Below, in pieces: positions 44,535-54,995 of a stretch of 64,000 bases of DNA. The translations under genes and the position numbers were made by a program. The notes below the pieces were generated by a model, which searched no databases, had not been told where the DNA came from, and saw only the letters and a program-made list of their open reading frames with translations. This DNA comes from Liquidambar formosana (Eukaryota; Streptophyta; Magnoliopsida; Saxifragales; Altingiaceae). Positions within the stretch are counted from its first letter, which is position 1, and every line of letters begins with the position of its first letter. The stretch is from assembly GCA_039720395.1 (NCBI GenBank), contig CM077828.1, forward strand, positions 27,756,717 to 27,820,716, written 5' to 3'.

Positions 44535-47500
44535 TCACACCCTCTGGGTTATCTTCCACACAAACTTCCTGATGATCCTGAAAAGCTTGGAGCAGACAGC
44601 AAATGTGAAACTTCTACATCTTCCTGGATTTCCAAAGCCTAAAACGTCTAAAAAAGGTGGTTCTGTTGGAAAAACATCTCTCTGATCATTGTAACCTCTC
44701 AGCATTTCCACCACTTTCGCCATTGTGGGACGAGAACAGGGTGTAGCTTGTGTGCACAGTAATCCCACATGAACCACATGCAACATATCCTCCTCCATTG
44801 CACCCTCGTAGAAACTTCTATCTATTATTTTGTTGAACGTTTTAGCCTTATAATGACTCCATATCTGCATTCGGTAAAAGGGTACTTGCTGGTTAGCCTT
44901 GTAAATATAAGATGATACCATTGCCAATGAAAATACTAATACATTCTATTATTTCTTGGTAAAAACCAATACCTTATCTAGAAAAACTTGTCCAGGTTTG
45001 GTCCCAATGCCATTGTTGCACCTCTGCCCAGTCATGATTTCAAGTATTAGTACTCCAAAGCTATATACATCAGCTTTCTCTGTCAGATGCCCATGTACAA
45101 CATACTCGGGAGCCATATAACCCCTGCACCACTTTCTTCTCTTAGTCTAGTGATCAAAATACAAATTTCAAACATTGACTAATCTAACAAGGGATATTAA
45201 GGTCACCACATGGAGATGACATCATTCTGTTTTTCCCCATACCACTTGAAGACTTGCTTCGACATTTTAGAATGGAGTCATTACCAAAAATCAAAAGAGT
45301 AATCGCAGAATGTGCTACTAAAAAATTTGAAACAACATTACTTTTTTAAATGATAAATATGATCTCATGCATGCAGCAAAATAAACGCACTTCAAACACT
45401 ACGAACAACAACTAAATGATTCATGTCAACTGTTATGTAATATAAGATGGGATGAATTCAATTCCATGAAACATCTGATTGGAGCTTACGAGGTTAAATA
45501 CTAAGACAAATCTAACTAGCCAGATCGGATAAATGACCAAAACTTAAATGAAAGTGATCCAAGTATTTGGCTGATAATATAAAAATAAAAATAAATTATC
45601 AAAATCACAAGTCTATATCTTTAGGAGACATAGTAAATATAAAGAAAACAGATGAATGGAGTGTGTATATCTTGAATTGGTTTATTGAGCTCTTACAGGG
45701 TTCCAGCTATTCCAGTGCTAAGATGAGTTTGGTCCTCTGTAAAATTTCTTGCAAGGCCAAAGTCAGTTATCTTGGGTTTAAATTCGTCATCTAAGAGAAT
45801 ATTACTTGCTTTTATATCTCTATGTATTATTCGGGTCTCAGATCCCTCGTGGAGGTAAGAGAGGCCTTCTGCCACCCCTTGAATGATATTGGCCCTCTTC
45901 TGCCAGTTTAAAAGCTTGGCTTGATTTTCATCTGTTTCAAAGAATCAGTACCAAATTAAGAAATAATACAATTGAAAATAAAAGTGAAAAATCATCAAAC
46001 ATATATAACACACAATTGATATGGTGTAGGATGGAACTGGGACTGTCACTATTAATGACTTAAGAGTTGGCTATAGAATAATATCTGGCACATCATTTCA
46101 AATGTTTAGAATACAGGTTTGGGCAAAACTTTTGTACCTAGGCATGTTACACCAACTGAATACACCTCTTTAAACCTTAAAAAAAGACCTCATAAAACTT
46201 CTAAAAAGCAAGAAGCACCTGCTTCTTTTAGGAATTCTTTCCTCATGGAAAGTGATAGGTTTATTGGGCTTAAACACAGTTCAGAAACCCCCAGAGAAAA
46301 CAAAATTAGGAGAACATTATAAGCTTCTGCTAGAAATTTTCCCTTTTTTAAGTATCAGCAAGTTATCTACAGTTTCAGATTTACACCAAAACAAGGAATT
46401 GTCTGAAGGATTGTGATTTTGATGAAACGTACCAAATATGAAATGATCCAAGCTCTTGTTGAAGTAGTACTTATAAACAAGCAAGCTCTCCGGACCGTCG
46501 ACACTGCAACCCAGCAACTTCACTAGATTTTTGTGCCGCACCTGGTTGATCAGATTAACTTCATTGGAAAACTGATCAACCCATTGTCTTGTATTTAGAA
46601 ACAATAGCTTCACTGCAACTTCTCTTCCATCAGGAAGAATACCCTATAGCAGCATATGAGGAAAGTTAAAATTATTACTCCATATCATATTAACTCAAAC
46701 TAACCCATTCCCAGGTGTTAGTGTAATCCTGCCTTGTAGACAGATCCATAACTGCCTTGCCCAAGCTTGTTTGATGAATCAAAATTGTTGGTAGCCCTTC
46801 TCAACTCCTGGTACCTATAATTTAGCTTTGAGTGATGAATGGAAGGTAATAATCCTGATCCATAAAAATTTGCAAAGAAATCATGAATAACACAGAATTC
46901 CTTGTTTGCAAGCAATGGTATTTCAAATTTTGAAATATGATTGGAATTCTTCATGAGAAGCTCACTTTTTGAAGATTTACTATATGAACTGCCTAACCAT
47001 CCCTTGGCTTTCCAGAAACCAATACCTGTCAAGACTACGAACGCACCAAGAGCTGGTCCCAGTATGATCCATAAGCTCTTATGCGTCCCTGCACACAAGA
47101 TTTCTGCCACCATAAGTAGGCTAAATGTAAAAGAAATCATTTAGAATAACAGACAGAGAACACAAATCATTACTGTATTATATGACTTTCTTTCAGAACC
47201 ATGCCATAGTTACCACTTCTTGAACACAAAAAAAATAACTCTAGTTAAGATTTGAGAAATTCTAGTAGAATGAATATCCAAAATTGTGTCACTTGACTAT
47301 GATCATACAATTATATATATATAAACAGAGAGAGTATATATATATATATATACTCTCTCTGTTTCCCTATTTAGTTTCTAGTTTCTTCTGGTTCTAAGAT
47401 ATTCAAGAACCCACCACCGGAAACAATCTAATTATTTAATTGAAGCAACTACCCTTTTAAACAAACTAAAAAGGGTTGTTACGCCATTCTTAAAACAATG

Positions 47501-48276
47501 CGCAATGAGAAGCTTTCAACGTCACCTGATGAATTTGTAGACGCCCAGTTTAAATTCCAGAAAAGCTCCGTTGAATATCTCATATAACAGCCAGCATTGA
47601 GAGACCGGCCTTCAACAGATGGAGAGCACGACATAATCGAAGAAGCCGCGGCTTGGAGGCAAGAGTTGCATGTATTCTCATCCAAGCTCTCCCAGCATTG
47701 AGCAAGAGCATATACTGTCAAATTGGAAATGGAATCTGATGCCACAGCAAACCCCTTATTCATTTTAGAGACTAAGCTCACACTCCCAATTACTTTTCTT
47801 AGCACTTCGCTAAATTTATCGGGTTGAGAGTCACTCTTATTAGAAGAACAGTTTTTGAAACTTTCTGAATCCAAACCTTGATTGAAGAATGGGAAATTCT
47901 CATAGCGCCCGAAACACCCATCAAGAAAAATCCTTCCTCCTATTTTGGGGAAACAATTTGGTATAACGCTCTGAATGTTAGAAAAGCAAAGCCTGCAGTC
48001 AGTTGAGCTAAGGTCTTTGTAGCACTGAGCCAGTCCAAACACAGCATACGGGCCTTCGCCAACAACAGTGGTTCCAAACCCAAATTGGTTGACCTTGGAG
48101 CTTTGATCAATCTGTGCAAGGACAGCGTTATCAGCAAGAATTTCAACGGAAGCAGCGTTAGACGAATTGCACGCAAGAGCAACAACCTCTGCTCTAGGGT
48201 CAGCCATTAAAAGTCTAACAAAGCTTGATGCCATCAAGATGAGAACCACCCCACTAATGAATCTTGAAAAACCCAT
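44535..48276 (-). CDS. CRK: CRK-6, cysteine-rich receptor-like kinase with altered C-terminal tail
   Basis: Exons: 48276-47526, 47088-46966, 46854-46733, 46643-46433, 45931-45697, 45123-44973, 44864-44535. All frames join; the product is 640 aa. Signal peptide [22 protein letters not shown]26 motifs [13 protein letters not shown] and [13 protein letters not shown], membrane span [20 protein letters not shown], loop [30 protein letters not shown]. Two oddities: intron 3 has a GC donor (AAG|GCAGGA) where other units have GT, and one extra base near 44637 replaces the usual tail (EIQEE..., ending GR) by [20 protein letters not shown] and 18 more residues. The change lies after kinase subdomain XI, so catalysis need not be lost. 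Its ectodomain is closest to CRK-8. Confidence 0.87.
47326..47361. repeat. 36-bp perfect palindrome
   Basis: CAGAGAGAG, an alternating TA core and CTCTCTCTG form an uninterrupted palindrome in CRK-6 intron 1. It could extrude as a hairpin; a microsatellite origin is most likely. Confidence 0.8.
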
Positions 48277-49128
48277 GTTTTAATGACTACAAGGTTCAAT
48301 TTTTTTTCTTGAGAAATCTGAAGAATACAATGATCTGAGAACACCCACAAAATGTTTATGTCACTGTTCCATCCAAAAAAAAAAAAAAAACCACTAGACT
48401 AAGAACCCAATTTCGAATTTTTACCATAAAAAGACAAACTTTTTTTCACAGATACCTCGAGAGAAATCCAATTTCAGAATGAGAAACTTCAATCTAGCAA
48501 AAACCCATATGAGTAAACCCGCATAAAAGCAAATCCCATGGGATAAAATTTATCCAAATGAACCAGAGGCGATAAAATTGAGAACTGTCAATACTCAATA
48601 CACATACCACCCATCAACATATCCAGGTTGATATATAGACCAATGCGGCCTATTTCCCAGGATTAGTACAGTAAAAGGCATAGACTTTCCTCATAAGACC
48701 CAACATTTTCCTCATAAATTAATGGAATTTGGAGTCGTCACGTACATTGGGTCAAGAGAGACCCAACAGCATGAACTTTCGCCTGACCTTCTTCATGTGA
48801 CTATGATGTGTGGAAAAAGAAGGAACGCGCATTCTTTAGAAATATAAACTCCTTTCTTTGGCCGGGGAGTCTGATAGGTAATTGAATTGTATACATTTGA
48901 AACAGATTACAATATAAAAAAATAAAAAATAAAAAAAGAAATACAAAAGAAAAATATTCTATGACCGGCCCGGCAGGTCGTCAAACTAGTTGACCGCACG
49001 ATTTGCCGAGGTGGGCACCTACAGGTAACGGGTCATGTACTTATATATAAGCACTACCGACGGTCACGTTTCAGACCAGCGGTCAAAAGCCGTTAAGACA
49101 TTTCTTTAAAATTTAAAAACATTGGTAT
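48277..49128. other. CRK-6 promoter region and intergenic DNA
   Basis: No gene is seen. The first 550 bases match the regions upstream of other CRK units (GAGAAACTTCAATCTAGCAA) and should contain the CRK-6 promoter. From about 48890 the sequence is unrelated and A-rich, ending at the GGTAT target duplication of copia element 2. Confidence 0.45.
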
Positions 49129-49393
49129 TGTTGTAAAACCAAGAATTTAGAACAAGTTGTGAGGAGAATAAAATTTCTCATTCATCTTCTTTCTCTCCAA
49201 ATACACATTTCTTCATTCTCTCCAAAAATATACATCACTCTTCTTTCTCCCCTTCCCTTTTTATCTTTGTTTGAATTAGGTCCACATGATGGGATTGCCT
49301 AACCCACTTATGAAGTGGTGTTCCCATTATCACAAAGTGGAGGAGGTGTGGACATCCACTCAATTGTCCACTCAATCTTTAATATTCATAACA
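49129..49393 (-). repeat. Copia element 2, 3' LTR
   Basis: 265 bp, next to the polypurine tract. Lacks the 9-bp TTCTTTCTC duplication of its partner. Confidence 0.92.
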
Positions 49394-49651
49394 CTCCCCC
49401 TTGGATGTCCACCACACTAAGATAATGTGCCTCGTTAAAACCTTACTAGAAAAACCCAGTGGGAAAAAACTAGTGAAGGAAAAAGAGTACAACATTTTTG
49501 TAAATCTTAGAGTGGTGTTGGACGCACTAAAGAAACTGCCTCATTAAAACCTTGCCAGGAAAACCCAATGGGACAAAACCTAGGCGAAAGAAAAAGAGTA
49601 CAGCGTGCATATGTCCAAAAATGAATACTCCCCCTGATAAGAAGATAAGTA

Positions 49652-50683
49652 TCAACTTAACTGATCGCAAACCCGACGCATTCCAATGCCATATACCAAT
49701 TTCTTGAATGTTGACGATGGTAAAGCCTTGGTGAATAAATCCGCAAGATTATCAGTGGAACGTATTTGCTTCACATCAATTTCATGCCTCTGCTGGAGTT
49801 TATGAGTGTAGAAGAACTTTGGTGAAATGTGTTTGGTTCTATCACCTTTGATGTACCCTCCTTGAATTTGTGCAATACATGCAGCATTATCTTCATAAAT
49901 TGTTGTTGGCATACCTTTAATCAAAGGTAACCCACATGTATCTCGAATGTGATGGACTACAGATCTTAACCATACATATTCACGACTTGCTTCATGGAGT
50001 GCAAGTATCTCAGAGTGATTAGAAGATGTATCAATTAAAGTCTGCTTTGTAGATCGCCAAGAGATCGCTGTATTGCCACATGTAAATACATACCCTGTTT
50101 GTGAGCGAGCTTTGTGAGGATCAGAAAGGTATCCAGAATCTGCATATCCTTCTAAACAAGGACCATGGGCTAATTCCTTTGAGTAAAACAAACCCATATC
50201 TGTAGTTCCACGAAGGTAGCGTAAAATATGTTTAATACCATTCCAGTGTCGTCGAGTTGGAGCAGAACTGAATCTTGCTAATAAGTTGACTGAAAATGCT
50301 ATATCAGGCCTAGTGCATTGTGCTAAATATAACAAAGCACCTATTGCACTAAGATATGGTACTTCAAGACCAAGTAGCATTTCATTATCTTCTTTGGGGC
50401 GAAATGGATCTTTCTTAATATCAAGAGATCGAACCACCATGGGAGAACTTAGTGGATGCGCTTTATCCATATTAAAACGTTTCAATACCTTTTCGGTATA
50501 AACTGATTGATGGATAAGAATTCCATTTGATTTATGCTCGATCTGCAGGCCGAGACAATATTTTGTTCTCCCTAAATCTTTCATCTCAAATTCTTTTTTC
50601 AAATATTCAGCAGCTTTCATGGGCTCTTCAGGAGTCCCAATTAAATTTATATCATCAACACAGTATAACACACAAAACCTCAA
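49652..50683 (-). pseudogene. Copia element 2 C-terminal reverse transcriptase and RNase H (open frame)
   Basis: 343 codons without a stop. It begins at the reverse transcriptase catalytic box, here CVDDINLIG in place of YVDD, and runs through KDLGRTKYCLGLQIE and TRPDIAFSVNLLARFS to RNase H. The RNase H has acidic sites in GYADSGY, the SEILAL segment and YEDNAAC, followed by DRTKHISPKFF and TDNLADLFTKALP. Without its N-terminal half it cannot act as a reverse transcriptase; the open frame probably reflects young age. It sits directly upstream of the polypurine tract, as in complete copia elements. Confidence 0.9.
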
Positions 50684-50744
50684 CCATGTATTTACTTAAA
50701 ACACTTATCTCGTAAGTTTATTCTATAAACCGATGTTTATTTCT

Positions 50745-51225
50745 TCAGTGTCATTCCACTTCTAGTGGTTTGGTATTTTATTTTTCCACACCAAATATAT
50801 TCATTCCACTTCTGGTGGTTTGATATTTTATTGCTCCACTTCTAGTGGTTTGGTATTTCATTAATCCACTTCTAGTGGTTTGGTATTTTATTTTTCCACA
50901 CCAAATATATTCATTCCACTTCTGATGGTTTGATATTTCATTGCTCCACTTCTAGTGGTTTAGTATTTCATTAATCCACTTCTAGTGGTTTGGTATTTTA
51001 TTACTCCACTTCTAGTGGTTTAGTATTCCACTTCTAGTGGTTTGGTATTTCATTAATCCACTTCTAGTGGTTTGGTATTTTATTTTTCCACACCAAATAT
51101 ATTCATTCCACTTCTGGTGGTTTGATATTTTATTGCTCCACTTCTAGTGGTTTAGTATTTCATTAATCCACTTTCTGGTGGTTTGGTATTCCATTATTCC
51201 ACTTCTGGTGGTTTTTATCATAAAA
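50745..51225. repeat. Tandem array of a 13-bp hairpin motif in copia element 2
   Basis: CCACTTCTAGTGG (or CTGGTGG, CTGATGG) followed by TTTGGTATTT and a short AT spacer recurs about 14 times, roughly every 28-52 bases. Each motif is a short inverted repeat (CCAC...GTGG). Some units carry the longer spacer TTTTTCCACACCAAATATAT. Confidence 0.85.
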
Positions 51226-51509
51226 TGACATACTTTAAGCTGACACAGTGAAGTTATCAGTAAATTTGAGAGAAGTTGACTGACAACAGAGGTGACGTTG
51301 ACAGTCAATTCGTAGTAAAACAAGAGCAGATTTTTGTGTGTTCTTCTATGCTAACTAAAGCAAAAGTTAAGGTGCACCCACAAATTTTCACCAAAATTTT
51401 ACAAGCATTTAAAGAAGTTGCATAACACAGAATAGAGAAATATATTACTCAATTTAATTTGGTCATCATTGACCATCACTTTATTCAATTAAATTGAGAC
51501 TTTATTCAT

Positions 51510-51950
51510 TATTTCTAAAACTTCAAGTTTTGAAATTTGTCTCTTGCTTCAGGAAGAGAACAGATGAATAATAACTTTTTTTTTTTTATAGAAAACTTCT
51601 GGTTTTCAGATCTTTCTCTTACTTTAGGAAGAAAAGATGAATTGTTACCTTTTTTCCTTTTTAATTATAAAACTTCAGGTTTTATTTTAAATCTTCTCTT
51701 ACTTCAGGAAGAGAATATATGAACAACAACTTTTCTTATAGAAAATTTTGGAAATTGAAATTTGTTTCTTCCTTCATGAAGATAACATGTAAATAATAAC
51801 TTTTCATATAAAAAACTTCAAGTTTTCAAATCTTTCTCTTACTTCAAGAAGAGAAAATGAATCATCACTCCTTTTATTTATTTATAAAACTTCAAGTTTT
51901 ATTTTTAAATCTTCTCTTGCTTCAGGAAGAGAAGATGGATTCATCCATTC
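51510..51950. repeat. Second tandem array in copia element 2
   Basis: About five diverged units of roughly 85-100 bp. They share AAACTTCAAGTTTT and CTTGCTTCAGGAAGAGAA cores, separated by T-rich or AT-rich spacers. Confidence 0.75.
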
Positions 51951-51964
51951 AAGTATATAATTTA

Positions 51965-52080
51965 GAGTAAAAACCAATCCACAACCAAATTGGTTAAGAG
52001 CATACCAATTTACCACAATCAAATTGGTTTAGAACGTACCAACTTACCAACTTACCACAACCAAATTGGTTAAGAAAGAA
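51965..52080. repeat. Third tandem array in copia element 2
   Basis: CCACAACCAAATTGGTTAAG and variants (CCACAATCAAATTGGTTTAG) occur three times between 51978 and 52074, each with the palindromic core CCAATTTGG or AACCAAATTGGTT. It lies just inside the 5' LTR, where the leader and packaging region would be. Confidence 0.7.
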
Positions 52081-52136
52081 GATGGTGGTAGTATGATATT
52101 GCTCCCAAATTCCTTGAGCAATTCGTGCTGATAACG

Positions 52137-52410
52137 TGTTGTAAAACCAAGAATTTAGAACAAGTTGTGAGGAGAATAAAATTTCTCATTCATCTTCTTT
52201 CTCTTCTTTCTCTCCAAATACACATTTGTTCATTCTCTCCAAAAATATACATCACTCTTCTTTCTCCCCTTCCCCTTTTATCTTTGTTTGAATTAGGTCC
52301 ACATGATGGGATTACCTAACCCACTTATGAAGTGGTGTTCCCATTATCACAAAGTGGAGGAGGTGTGGACATCCACTCAATTGTCCACTCAATCTTTAAT
52401 ATTCATAACA
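52137..52410 (-). repeat. Copia element 2, 5' LTR
   Basis: 274 bp, partner of 49129-49393. The minus strand continues inward as CGTTATCAGCACG, a possible primer-binding site. Confidence 0.92.
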
Positions 52411-52430
52411 GGTATCAAATTCACCTATTA

Positions 52431-53916
52431 TCTATTATATATATATCTAAAACGGAGGAATGGTTACACTGTTAAAGGCCACGTGTCAACATAAAAATTT
52501 TTCCCTTTTTTTTTTTCAATTCACGTGCTGAAACAGTGAAATACAATGGAGAAACTTTTTTTGGAAAACTTATTGTTTAGTAACAGTTTTGCAACCTAAT
52601 ACCAAAAAAGGATATTAATCTATCAACTTGCTACAAATTGACTGTAAATTTCGGCCAAAATAACAACTAATTTCCATTGTTTCACATTAAGTTGGGAAGT
52701 AGTCACTAAAATGTAATTTTTCCAAAAGTTCCTTTTAGTGACTTCTGGGAAAAACTACTTTTTTAGTGATTACTTTCTAACTTAATACCAAACAAAAAAT
52801 CTTGTCTGTCAAGTTGCAACAAATTAACTATATAGGTACTTCAAAAAGATTACTGACTTTATTTGTTTGGTATCAGTCGAAGAAGTGGTCACCAAAAGGT
52901 AAATTCTCCAATTTTTTTATTTTTTATTTTTTTTTGGTATTCACTGCTCTTTTTCACACGGTAAAAGTAAGTTGACGTTTAGTGTTCACTGCATATATTT
53001 ATGTTTTTACATAGAAGAATTAGAAAATCCACATTGTACAATGTTCAACCCAAATTTGGTAAATTGTACTATATTTCTTCATTTTCTTTATGCTTATTCA
53101 TTTCCACTGAACGTATAAAAATATAAATAGTTACAATTAAAAAAAGAGACAAATAGAGGAAAAGATTATTAAAAAAGAACACGCGATGTGTCGGAATCTT
53201 CAAATTCTCCCGATTCGTCTTCAACGCAAATAAAATTTAAAAAAAAAAAAAAAACTATTGTAATCAAAATTCTTCTCTGTGGTTAATTATATAAAGTTGA
53301 AAAGATTTATGTTTTCTCTTATTTTCTTCTCCTTTTGCCTTTTTCTCCTATTATTTTTTCTCAATCTAGACTTTTCTCTCATCTCTTTATATTCTAATCT
53401 CAAACAATTTTTTGATATTTTTCCCCTTATTTTTCTCTCTATGTAAAACCCACTTGAAACCCTTATGAAATGCCAAGATTCATTGTTTTCATGCATTCTA
53501 CAATTTGTACCATTAGACTTCAAAACACCTTCAATGGCTATACTTACTTTGGTATATACCGATGTGTTAAAACCATGATCATGAGATGTGCTAGGCTTTA
53601 GAAAGTCTAAATCTTTTTCCACGAAATATCATAACGTATCAGTTCCTTCATTTTTTACAAACTTCCACCATTAAATTTTATTGTTTTTCAAAATAATTTA
53701 TCTTTTTCGAGAGTATAATTAAATTGTGTGTGATACATTACGTTAACATCACACCAAAAATTATTTTGATTGAATTATTTAATTTATTTTTGTTTATATC
53801 TTTTAAATTTAATTAACATATTATATTAGAGAATAAGCATTATGTTAAAATTCTAATTTACTAATAATATTATTTTTTATAAATAAATCCGTGCGTCGCA
53901 CGGGTTCCGAAACTAG
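52431..53916 (+). mobile_element. Helitron 2, non-autonomous (1,486 bp)
   Basis: The 5' end is A|TCTATTATATATATATCTAA at 52431. The 3' end is a hairpin (CCGTGCGTCGCACGG, 53889-53903) followed by GTTCCGAAACTAG, with CTAG at 53913-53916 next to T. Both termini and much of the interior (for example GCTACAAATT and TAGTCACTAAAA) match Helitron 1 in opposite orientation. No helicase frame is seen. It starts only 20 bases right of copia element 2. Confidence 0.85.
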
Positions 53917-54995
53917 TTATATATTAAAGTTTGGCCTGTGCCTTGACCTGATCCTAAAATAATTGGGCAGGGGCCTGGGACTAAATACTTAGCCCAGTGG
54001 GCTGGGCCAAGGCTTCAACATAGGGAACGGTTGTTACAACCCTTTTTTTATCAAACCCTCCATTTCGTTTTGGTTCTTAAGATTTTATGTAAAACATAAA
54101 AGGTTTTTACAAAAACTGGCCGTATTGTCTATTAAAAAACACTATTTTGAATAATTTTGTATAAGAAATTTTTTTCAAAATTTATCATTTAAAGTAGATT
54201 TTTTGGAAAAAAAATGAAATAAAGGATATAAATGATTAAAAAATCTACCTTAACGATAGATTTTGGAGAATTTTTTTTTTACAAAATTGTTCAAAATGAT
54301 GTTTTCTAGTAGACGACGCGATCGATTTTCGTAAAAACCTTTTATATTTTGCATAAAACTTCAAAAGCCTAAAGGATGGGAAGTTGTGATCAAAAAGTGG
54401 GGTTGCAGCCGTTCCCTTCAAAATATTTTATAAAGCCCAACTCGATGAATAATGCCACCTTGAGGCAGCCCAGAGCCCCGGATTGGAGCAAAAAGGCGCA
54501 ACCCGATGTCATTCGCAAATTGTATATTGTACTAAATTTGGGGGGTAAATGACTATCGATTTCCACTGGCGGCCCCCCCTTCTACCCTTTTGACCTATCA
54601 AAAAAAAAAAAAAAAAAAAGTATATACCGATGTCCTATAGGGTTGAATTGAAACCTTACCTTATAAAATACTCACCAACTTTAGATGAAAATCTCGTGCT
54701 TATAAAAATCTCGCTCAAGTCATGCAGTGTTAGTTTCAATTTCAAGCAACCTCAAAGAAAGTTTGATAGTTATACTTGAATATAGCTTAATTGAAAAGCT
54801 CTATAAATACCATGCAAGTGGGCCCTCAGAGGAGTGCAGTAACATAAACCATTGATTCCGAAATGAAAGCATGTCTATATGATGAAAACAACCATTTCAC
54901 ATTCAAAGACAGAGAGTAATGAGTACAGCTCTGAACTCAACTCATCAAAGCCTAAATCACAAGTATTTAATCACATCTTCCTCAACCCATCTGGG
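53917..54995. other. Intergenic DNA downstream of CRK-7
   Basis: No gene is seen. It holds the TIR element at 54023-54416 and a run of about 19 A near 54601. From about 54640 it is CRK-unit 3' flank shared with 16020 and 22000. Confidence 0.45.
54023..54416. mobile_element. 394-bp Mutator-like MITE
   Basis: Ends GGGAACGGTTGTTACAACCC and, on the other strand, GGGAACGGCTGCAACCCCAC. The 9-bp flanks are TTCAACATA (54014-54022) and TTCAAAATA (54417-54425), one mismatch. Internal arms are also inverted (AAAACCTTTTATATTTTGCA with its complement). The termini recall the two larger elements at 38716 and 41174. Confidence 0.75.

Larger units (their letters stand above)
49129..52410 (-). mobile_element. 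Copia element 2, young internally deleted Ty1/copia element (3,282 bp)
   Basis: LTRs at 49129-49393 (265 bp) and 52137-52410 (274 bp) begin TGTTG and end AACA on the plus strand. They differ by three substitutions and one 9-bp indel (TTCTTTCTC). The perfect 5-bp duplication GGTAT flanks the element (49124-49128 and 52411-52415). The minus strand has a polypurine tract (AAGGGGGAG, 49394-49402). Only the 3' end of pol is coding (49652-50683). Gag, protease, integrase and the first half of the reverse transcriptase are absent; that part (50700-52136) is tandem repeats and leader. It must depend on proteins from other copies. Confidence 0.93.

Noticed and set aside
50745..51225. Regularly spaced repeats that might suggest a CRISPR array
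   Set aside because: The genome is a plant, spacing is irregular, spacers are simple AT-rich variants, and the array lies within a retroelement.
53287..53622. 111-codon minus-strand frame within Helitron 2
   Set aside because: Low-complexity Lys/Arg-rich C-terminus from an AT- and CT-rich tract, no counterpart in Helitron 1, and no Rep or helicase motif.
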